Shown piece by piece: positions 58,723 to 64,000 of a stretch of DNA of 64,000 nucleotides (position 1 is the first letter of the stretch; every line of letters begins with the position of its first letter). The position numbers were made by a program, and so were the translations under genes. This DNA comes from Clostridium sp. ZS2-4 (GTDB taxonomy: Bacteria; Bacillota; Clostridia; Clostridiales; Clostridiaceae): NCBI RefSeq assembly GCF_026719745.1, contig NZ_JAPPRQ010000135.1, forward strand, positions 1-64,000. Reading direction: 5' to 3'. Below the pieces are notes generated by a model that did not search any database, was not told the origin of the DNA, and was given only the letters and a program-made list of their open reading frames with translations.

Positions 58723-59421
58723 TTATTCACCCGAATTAAACCTATATCCAATTCCTCTTATAGTTTCAACAAATTTAGGATTTTTATCATCATCCTCAAT
58801 TTTTTTTCTAAGATATCTTATATGAACATCAACCGTCCTTGTCTCACCAATATATTCGTATCCCCATACCTTATCCAACAGAAAATCTCTTGTCATAACT
58901 CTGCCTTTATTTTTTATTAGAACTTCTAAAAGTTCAAATTCTTTTAATGTCAAATCTATTTTTTTATTATTTTTCACAACTTCATGCTTTTCAAAATCAA
59001 TTGTAACATTACCAAAATTACATACATTATCTATTGGATATTGAGTTCTTATTCTTCTAAGTACAGCTTTTACCCTAGCAACTAATTCTCTTACTGAAAA
59101 AGGTTTTGTTAAATAATCATCTGCTCCAAGTTCTAATCCTAAAATTTTATCTAACTCTTCTCCCTTAGCAGTAATCATAATTATTGGAGTATTGGATATT
59201 ACATTATGTCTTCTAATTTCTTTACAAACATCATATCCGTCCATACCTGGCAGCATAACATCTAATAAAATTAACTGGGGTAATTCCATTTTTGCTATTT
59301 TTAATGCTTCTAATCCATCATTAGCACACAAAACCTTATAACCACTATTCTCCAAATTAAATTTTATAAGTTCCTGTATATGTTCTTCATCATCTACTAT
59401 TAAAATCTTCTCATCAGCCAT
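58723..59421 (-). CDS. phoP: Response regulator, PhoP type (OmpR family)
   Basis: A winged-helix response regulator. The receiver has acidic residues in VDDEEH, the phospho-Asp in LLLDVMLPGMDG near residue 53 and Lys in YLTKPFS. The C-terminal OmpR DNA-binding domain ends RTVDVHIRYLRKKIEDD..RGIGYRF. I use ATG 59421 (about 232 aa); ATG 59430 is too close to AGGAGG. Likely activates pstS through the repeats upstream of it. Confidence 0.94.
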   Translation of the reverse strand: MADEKILIVDDEEHIQELIKFNLENSGYKVLCANDGLEALKIAKMELPQLILLDVMLPGMDGYDVCKEIRRHNVISNTPIIMITAKGEELDKILGLELGADDYLTKPFSVRELVARVKAVLRRIRTQYPIDNVCNFGNVTIDFEKHEVVKNNKKIDLTLKEFELLEVLIKNKGRVMTRDFLLDKVWGYEYIGETRTVDVHIRYLRKKIEDDDKNPKFVETIRGIGYRFNSGE

Positions 59422-59445
59422 TAATTTCATACCTCCTAAAGTAAA

Positions 59446-60156
59446 TTATTTTATATATATAAATGAAAACATTCTTCCACTTTTTTCTTTATGTTTTCTA
59501 TAAGAATGTAACTTATGTTTTTCATTACAAAATGTACATATATCCAAAGTTTTAATCTGGTAAAGTCTTACTCCTAAACTATTAAGCTGCTCTATAATAC
59601 AGTTTTGCAAGTTCAAATTTCTGCCTTTAATTATATTACTATTTTTATATAATTCTAAATTTTTAAACTGCAGTGCTAACTCTTCACTAACTTCATAGCA
59701 GCACTGCATATTATGAGGACCAATATACACTTTCAAATCTCCTATTGCTGTATTATATTCCTTAATCATTTTCTCAACAGCTTTTGTAGTTATATTTTGT
59801 ATAGTACCTCTCCATCCACTATGTATAGCAGCAGCAACCTTTTTCTTTCTATCATAAATAATAACTGGTACACAATCCGCTGTAAAAACGCCTATTGCAA
59901 CTTCTTTTTCATTGGTTATTATTGCATCTCCATTATGCATTTCTCCATCATGTACATATACTAAATCACTATGAATTTGATTTAAGTATCCTATCTGTTT
60001 AATATTTATCCATTCTTTTAATTTTTTAATATTTTCTATTCCTTCTATGGTATTTTTATTAAAATTTAAATTTCCTTTAGCAGTGGAAAAATATATTTCT
60101 GCATCTTCCTCTGAAAATTTTAAGAATTCACATTTATCTACAAGCACATTTATCAT
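59446..60156 (-). CDS. pgeF: Peptidoglycan editing factor PgeF (YfiH family)
   Basis: A Cu/Zn-binding YfiH-fold protein that, in E. coli, removes L-Ser-containing stem peptides from UDP-MurNAc precursors. The three-part site is visible as QIHSD, TADCVPV and IHSGWRGT. 236 residues. Between nrdR and phoP, close to the divisome and sporulation genes, as in other clostridia. Confidence 0.92.
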   Translation of the reverse strand: MINVLVDKCEFLKFSEEDAEIYFSTAKGNLNFNKNTIEGIENIKKLKEWINIKQIGYLNQIHSDLVYVHDGEMHNGDAIITNEKEVAIGVFTADCVPVIIYDRKKKVAAAIHSGWRGTIQNITTKAVEKMIKEYNTAIGDLKVYIGPHNMQCCYEVSEELALQFKNLELYKNSNIIKGRNLNLQNCIIEQLNSLGVRLYQIKTLDICTFCNEKHKLHSYRKHKEKSGRMFSFIYIK

Positions 60157-60247
60157 TTTTGTACGCTCCTTATATACTATTATTTTAACATCATTATTTC
60201 ATTTTATAAAATATATGCATATAATTTAACTTATTTAATCTTTTTTT

Positions 60248-60288
60248 AACATAATAAAAATGCCCATATTAAATTTAGGGCATTTTTT
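60248..60288 (-). terminator. Terminator after nrdR
   Basis: AAAAATGCCC / GGGCATTTTT, a 10-bp stem with a 12-base loop, then TTTTTATT on minus. The nrdR stop (60275-60277) is in the loop, and the last nrdR codons form the 5' arm. Confidence 0.88.
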
Positions 60289-60739
60289 TATCAGAGATTA
60301 AATTTTTTATTTCCTCTATAAAGGTATTAACATCCTTAAATTGTCTATATACAGATGCAAACCTTACATATGATATTTCATCAATCTTCTTCAATCTTTC
60401 CATTATCATTTCACCAATAGTTTCTGATTTTATCTCTGTAACCATATCATTAGATATTTTTTTCTCAATTTCATCCGCTACAGCATCTATTTGAACTCTT
60501 GAAACAGGTCTTTTTTGACAAGCTTTCAATAATCCATTAATTATTTTTGACTTATCAAAATACTCTCTATTTGAATCTTTTTTAATTACTAATATAGGTA
60601 TGTCTTCTATTTTTTCATAGGTAGTATATCTTTTGTTACATTTTAAGCATTCCCTTCTTCTTCTAATTGCCTTATGATCCTCTGTGGATCTTGAATCAAC
60701 CACTTTACTCTCTTCAAAGCCACAATAGGGACATTTCAA
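60275..60739 (-). CDS. nrdR: Transcriptional repressor NrdR
   Basis: Represses ribonucleotide reductase genes when dATP is high. An N-terminal zinc ribbon (CPYCGFE..CLKCNKRYTT) and a central ATP-cone (about residues 49-139, VIKKDSNREYFDKSKI). 154 residues. No nrd genes lie in the window. Confidence 0.97.
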   Translation of the reverse strand: MKCPYCGFEESKVVDSRSTEDHKAIRRRRECLKCNKRYTTYEKIEDIPILVIKKDSNREYFDKSKIINGLLKACQKRPVSRVQIDAVADEIEKKISNDMVTEIKSETIGEMIMERLKKIDEISYVRFASVYRQFKDVNTFIEEIKNLISDKKMP

Positions 60740-60806
60740 TCTATCACGTCCTTTTTCTATACTATATTACATTCAACATTATACCTTTTTTTCATATAAA
60801 TTACCA

Positions 60807-61061
60807 CTACTTATTATCTATATCAATCATATTTTCATTTACTAAAATTACATCAACGCCAACTTTTACAATCTTTTCCCATGAAATTTCAATATAACTA
60901 TTTTTGTTAAACCAAGATGTTCTTTCTGCTGGTATTATTATCGAAATTATTTTATATTCATTACAATCCACTTTGAAATCTCTTATATATCCTATTTTAC
61001 AACCAGTATTTATATCTATAACTTCCATCAATTTTAAATTGTTTATTGAATAAAAATCCAT
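60807..61061 (-). CDS. YlmC/YmxH family PRC-barrel sporulation protein
   Basis: An 84-residue PRC-barrel protein of the YlmC/YmxH family, tied to sporulation gene clusters but without a known function. INNLKLMEVIDINTGCKIGYIRDF is the conserved start (in part). It follows sigG, the usual clostridial place. AAGGAGG precedes it. Confidence 0.88.
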   Translation of the reverse strand: MDFYSINNLKLMEVIDINTGCKIGYIRDFKVDCNEYKIISIIIPAERTSWFNKNSYIEISWEKIVKVGVDVILVNENMIDIDNK

Positions 61062-61129
61062 TTTACTTCCTCCTTTTCTTATTTTCCATCAATAATATAA
61101 TATATGTACAAGCTATTTAATATATTATT

Positions 61130-61165
61130 TTAAAAATAAAAATAGAGCCTATAAGCTCTATTTTA
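61130..61165 (-). terminator. Terminator after sigG
   Basis: AAAATAGAGC / GCTCTATTTT, a 10-bp stem with a 6-base loop, then TTTTTATTTTTAA on minus. The sigG stop (61163-61165) overlaps the outer base pairs. Confidence 0.88.
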
Positions 61166-61936
61166 TATATGTTTACGCATATGCTTTAATGCTGTTTTTT
61201 CAAGTCTTGAAACTTGTGCTTGTGAAATACCTATTTCCTCAGCAACTTCCATTTGGGTACGTCCTTGAAAAAACCTCATATTTAATATTAATTTTTCTCT
61301 ATCATTTAATTTTTTCATAGCTTCTTTTATAGATATGTTTTCAAGCCAACTCTCATCAATGTTTTTACTATCACTAATTTGGTCCATAACATACAAAGCA
61401 TCTCCTCCATCATGATAGATTGGTTCAAATAGTGACACTGGATCTTGAATAGCATCTAGGGCAAATACAACTTCCTCTCTTGGAATATTAAGTTCTTTTG
61501 CGATTTGAGAAACAGTAGGTTCTTTATTTTCCCTATTTACAAGTTTATCTCTTACTTGTAAAGCTTTATATGCTATATCTCTCAACGATCTACTGACTCT
61601 TATTGAATTATTATCTCTTAAATATCTCCTAATTTCTCCTATAATCATAGGAACAGCATACGTTGAAAATTTAACATTTTGACTTAAATCAAAATTATCA
61701 ATAGATTTTATTAATCCAATACACCCTACTTGAAACAAATCGTCTACATTTTCGCCTCTATTATTAAATCTTTGAATTACGCTTAATACCAATCTTAAAT
61801 TTCCTCTGATAAATTTTTCCCTAGAAATTGAGTCACCGTCCTTCATTTTTAATAACAATTCTTTCATTTCACGTTCTTTTAAAATAGGTAGTTTTGCAGT
61901 ATTCACTCCACAAATCTCCACTTTATTTATCATCAT
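61163..61936 (-). CDS. sigG: RNA polymerase sigma-G (forespore)
   Basis: Late forespore sigma factor. The N-terminal NKVEICGVNTAKLPILKE segment is typical of sigma-G. Region 2 (NRGENVDDLFQVGCIGLIKSIDNF), region 3 and region 4 with an HTH (EEIGISQAQVSRLEK) are complete. 257 residues. It follows sigE and has its own sigma-F/G type promoter, allowing forespore-only expression. Confidence 0.97.
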   Translation of the reverse strand: MMINKVEICGVNTAKLPILKEREMKELLLKMKDGDSISREKFIRGNLRLVLSVIQRFNNRGENVDDLFQVGCIGLIKSIDNFDLSQNVKFSTYAVPMIIGEIRRYLRDNNSIRVSRSLRDIAYKALQVRDKLVNRENKEPTVSQIAKELNIPREEVVFALDAIQDPVSLFEPIYHDGGDALYVMDQISDSKNIDESWLENISIKEAMKKLNDREKLILNMRFFQGRTQMEVAEEIGISQAQVSRLEKTALKHMRKHI

Positions 61937-61968
61937 AAAAATCAGCTCCCTCAGAGTAGTCGCATTCT

Positions 61969-61998
61969 AATTATCCCCTGAGAAACTAATTTTTATAC
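61969..61998 (-). promoter_or_regulatory. Sigma-F/sigma-G promoter of sigG
   Basis: GTATA (61998-61994), a 15-base spacer and GGGGATAATT (61978-61969). This matches the forespore consensus GYATA-N15/16-GGnnAnAnT. The -35 starts about 10 bases beyond the sigE stop. Predicted start near 61962, leader about 26 bases. Confidence 0.8.
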
Positions 61999-62008
61999 CA
62001 AGGACAAT

Positions 62009-62716
62009 CTATACCATTTTATTGATTTCTTTTTTTAATCTTTTAATTATTCTTTTCTCCAACCTAGAAATATATGATTGAGATATGCCAAGTATGTCTG
62101 CTACTTGTTTTTGAGTTTTTTCTCCACAACCGTTCAGTCCAAATCTCAATTTAATTATTTCTTTTTCTCTCTCACTTAATTTTCTCATAGCAATAAACAA
62201 TAATTGTTTATCCACTTCATCTTCTATCAAATTATAAACCATATCATTATCAGTTCCTAAAATATCTGACAATAACAACTTATTTCCATCCCAGTCCGTA
62301 TTAAGTGGTTCATAAAATGAAATCTCTGCTTTAATTTTATTATTTCTTCTTAAATACATTAATATCTCATTTTCAATACACCTTGAAGCATAGGTTGCTA
62401 ATTTAATTTTTTTCTCTGGATCAAAAGTATTAACAGCTTTAATTAAACCTATAGTTCCAACTGATATTAAATCTTCAACTAAAATACCTGAATTTTCAAA
62501 TTTTCTCGCAATATATACTACTAGCCTTAAATTCCTCTCAATTAATATAGTTCTTACACTCTCATCACCATTTATTATTTTACCAACTAACTTTTCTTCT
62601 TCATCTTTCGTAAGTGGAGGTGGTAGCGCATCATTTCCACCAATAAAATATACTTTTCCAAAAAAAATTTTAAATTTAGATAATATTCTGTTTAAGACAA
62701 CACTTAATTTTAGCAA
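62009..62716 (-). CDS. sigE: RNA polymerase pro-sigma-E (mother cell)
   Basis: Early mother-cell sigma factor, made as an inactive precursor. The N-terminal hydrophobic/basic pro-region precedes [13 protein letters not shown], the site region cleaved by SpoIIGA. Regions 2 ([20 protein letters not shown]) and 4 ([14 protein letters not shown]) are complete. I choose TTG 62716, about nine bases after AGGAGGGG; codons before it in the longest ORF are the ribosome site itself. 235-236 residues. Follows its protease gene. Confidence 0.96.
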   Translation of the reverse strand: MLKLSVVLNRILSKFKIFFGKVYFIGGNDALPPPLTKDEEEKLVGKIINGDESVRTILIERNLRLVVYIARKFENSGILVEDLISVGTIGLIKAVNTFDPEKKIKLATYASRCIENEILMYLRRNNKIKAEISFYEPLNTDWDGNKLLLSDILGTDNDMVYNLIEDEVDKQLLFIAMRKLSEREKEIIKLRFGLNGCGEKTQKQVADILGISQSYISRLEKRIIKRLKKEINKMV

Positions 62717-62730
62717 AAACTCACCCCTCC

Positions 62731-63525
62731 TCAAAGAATATCTCTAGTTAATAATGCATTATACTCATTTAAAGAACTTAATTTGCCATTACAAAATGCA
62801 ACTATAACCTGATAATCTTGAACCTTACTTTCTTTAAATACCCTTATTAATTTGGGTCTAAACCCCTCTAAGTTTCCTCCATAACCATTAACCACTCTAT
62901 ATGGAATAATAAATTTTTCTTCTTCTTTGATATTTATATTTTTAAAAATTTCTTTCTCAACAATCATAACTGGTAAATTTGTAACAGGTTCTCTCAGTCC
63001 ATTACCTGTATCCATAAATGCATTAACTTTCTTTTGAAATTTATCGGTAACTATTTCAACTTCAAATATTAATCTTATTATATTTTGCCTGTCTTTTACA
63101 TAAACAATTATTCTATGTACAACTATATATATAATCATTAGTGCAGCTAACAATATTTTGTAAGAAAAACTATTATACTTCATACTTATACTTATATTCT
63201 TATTGAATTCAATAAATATACATACCCCTGCTAAAAGCATTGAATATAAAGTAAGTATAATAGTGGATTTTATATTAAACCAAAAATCTTTTTTTCTAAA
63301 AAGTATTAATATCATAATTACGGCAATTATAAATTTAATCGGTATATATGATAGATATCTAAACTTTGTATATATTGTTGTTACAGCATATAAACTTCCT
63401 ACAACAGCTGATAAAAAAATACTCAGCATTCTTATTCTGACTTTTAAAGTTTGAGCAGTAACATATAATAAAAATAAATTAACTATGAGATTTTCAATAA
63501 AGATTATATCTATATAAACTACCAA
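62731..63525 (-). CDS. spoIIGA: Sigma-E processing aspartic protease SpoIIGA
   Basis: A 264-residue membrane protease. Five hydrophobic segments occupy about residues 1-150. The C-terminal aspartic protease domain has [11 protein letters not shown] with the catalytic Asp near 172. It activates pro-sigma-E after a forespore signal. The start is TTG 63525 after AGGGGG. Shorter than the Bacillus protein of about 309 residues. spoIIGA-sigE-sigG beside ftsZ is the conserved order. Confidence 0.95.
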   Translation of the reverse strand: MVVYIDIIFIENLIVNLFLLYVTAQTLKVRIRMLSIFLSAVVGSLYAVTTIYTKFRYLSYIPIKFIIAVIMILILFRKKDFWFNIKSTIILTLYSMLLAGVCIFIEFNKNISISMKYNSFSYKILLAALMIIYIVVHRIIVYVKDRQNIIRLIFEVEIVTDKFQKKVNAFMDTGNGLREPVTNLPVMIVEKEIFKNINIKEEEKFIIPYRVVNGYGGNLEGFRPKLIRVFKESKVQDYQVIVAFCNGKLSSLNEYNALLTRDIL

Positions 63526-63546
63526 CTCCCTTCCCCCTTTTAAATA

Positions 63547-63579
63547 ATTATATAACTATCTTTTTCAAAATTTTGTCAT
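63547..63579 (-). promoter_or_regulatory. Probable Spo0A-dependent promoter of spoIIGA
   Basis: A perfect TATAAT (63552-63547) with ATGACA (63579-63574) as -35 and a 21-base spacer, longer than optimal. The Bacillus spoIIG promoter also has an over-long spacer (22 bp). The -35 overlaps a Spo0A-box-like ATTTTGTCATT (63570-63580, plus strand). A second copy lies at 63624-63634. Confidence 0.5.
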
Positions 63580-63623
63580 TTTATATACTCCAACACATTT
63601 TAATACTCTACATTTATTTCCAT

Positions 63624-63634
63624 ATTTTGTCATT
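63624..63634. promoter_or_regulatory. Second Spo0A-box-like element upstream of spoIIGA
   Basis: ATTTTGTCATT on plus, identical over 11 bases to the element at 63570-63580 and 54 bp from it. It resembles the 0A box TTTGTCRAA with two changes. Confidence 0.35.
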
Positions 63635-63644
63635 AATTTCTTTG

Positions 63645-63677
63645 TAAAAAAAAAAGTGCTTATATAAGCACTTTTTT
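63645..63677 (-). terminator. Terminator after ftsZ
   Basis: AAAAAAGTGCTTA / TAAGCACTTTTTT with almost no loop, followed by a long T run on minus. It insulates spoIIGA from ftsZ transcription. The ftsZ stop (63676-63678) touches the stem. Confidence 0.9.
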
Positions 63678-64000
63678 ATCTGTGATGTCTTCTCAAAAAA
63701 GCTGGAACTTCTAAATCAACTTGACCATATTCTTTTTCTTTAGAAACTGCTGCTTCTTCATATGAAGTTTTATGTTCTTCACTACTACTAGTAAATATTT
63801 TTTCTTTCTCTTTTTCTTTTAATGGAGGCACTAAATTTTCACCTTCCATCTTTTCTTCAAAACCAGTTGCAATTACTGTAATTCTAATTTCATCTTTTAA
63901 ATTTTCATCTATTACTGCTCCAAAAATAATATTAGCATCTGCATCTGCTGCCTCTTGAACTATTTCAGCAGCTTCATTTATTTCAAGCAATCCTAAATCT
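63676..64000 (-). CDS. ftsZ: Cell division protein FtsZ (3' part only)
   Basis: The C-terminal part of FtsZ; the gene runs off the right edge of the window. The frame is open to the edge and reads DLGLLEINEAAEIVQEAA, the junction into the C-terminal subdomain, then a charged flexible linker and the conserved tail peptide VPAFLRR, which binds FtsA/ZapA-type partners. The GTP-binding half is not in the window. The apparent TTG start at 63990 is internal. Confidence 0.95.
   Translation of the reverse strand, partial: DLGLLEINEAAEIVQEAADADANIIFGAVIDENLKDEIRITVIATGFEEKMEGENLVPPLKEKEKEKIFTSSSEEHKTSYEEAAVSKEKEYGQVDLEVPAFLRRHHR

Noticed and set aside
1-64000. CRISPR arrays, tRNA/rRNA genes, insertion sequences, prophage or T-box leaders
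   Set aside because: Looked for on both strands; no repeat-spacer pattern, cloverleaf-like sequence, transposase or T-box motif was seen.
1-64000. A novel multigene defence or biosynthetic system
   Set aside because: Nearly every gene belongs to a known conserved family in its usual neighbourhood; no cluster of unknown genes is present.

Overview
The window is a low-GC, strongly coding chromosome segment from an anaerobic spore-forming Firmicute. The gene set and order (pta-ackA next to yceD-rpmF-plsX-acpP, spoIIGA-sigE-sigG beside ftsZ, spoVS, spoVM, spoIVA, ylbJ) point to Clostridium sensu stricto. The species cannot be decided from the sequence alone. About 66 protein genes are supported. 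All but five lie on the minus strand: yraN, tmcAL, ylbJ, rpmB and a partial ORF at the left edge are on plus. I see no rRNA, tRNA, CRISPR array, insertion sequence or prophage. This is conserved core genome, and I did not find a new multigene system.

Layout, read along the minus strand from the right end. (1) The ftsZ 3' end, then spoIIGA, sigE, sigG, a YlmC/YmxH protein, nrdR, pgeF, a PhoP/PhoR-type two-component system and pstSCAB-phoU. (2) der, gpsA and spoIVA, then an L-asparaginase, a guanine-riboswitch-controlled purine permease and a PLP aminotransferase. (3) A long housekeeping run: yicC, remA, gmk, rpoZ, coaBC, priA, def, fmt, a Zn peptidase, rsmB, rlmN, a PP2C phosphatase, a PASTA kinase, rsgA, rpe and thiN, followed by the 24-codon spoVM. 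(4) Plus-strand rpmB diverges from the minus genes yloU-like and yloV-like, then recG. (5) rsmD, coaD and a coiled-coil protein converge on plus-strand tmcAL-ylbJ, which diverges from pta-ackA. (6) yceD, rpmF, plsX, acpP, rnc, a radical SAM gene, spoVS, smc, ftsY, ylxM, ffh, rpsP, khpA, rimM, trmD, rplS, rbgA and rnhB, converging on yraN. comM/yifB and the partial ORF close the left end.

Functionally the window joins sporulation control (pro-sigma-E and its protease, sigma-G, SpoIVA and SpoVM of the coat basement layer, SpoVS, YlbJ), translation and ribosome assembly (L19, L28, L32, S16, RimM, TrmD, RbgA, RsgA, Der, RlmN, RsmB, RsmD), protein targeting (Ffh, FtsY, YlxM), DNA maintenance (SMC, PriA, RecG, RnhB, ComM), acetate/ATP metabolism (Pta, AckA), phospholipid precursors (PlsX, AcpP, GpsA) and phosphate uptake with its regulators.

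The most informative non-coding signals are these: the guanine riboswitch with its terminator; a sigma-F/G promoter ahead of sigG; a spoIIGA promoter with Spo0A-box-like elements and an over-long spacer; a nested palindrome at the predicted 5' end of the yceD operon; a paired direct repeat ahead of pta; a twin palindrome between yifB and yraN; and many terminators whose stems contain the stop codon of the preceding gene. These are read by eye; no search or folding was run.
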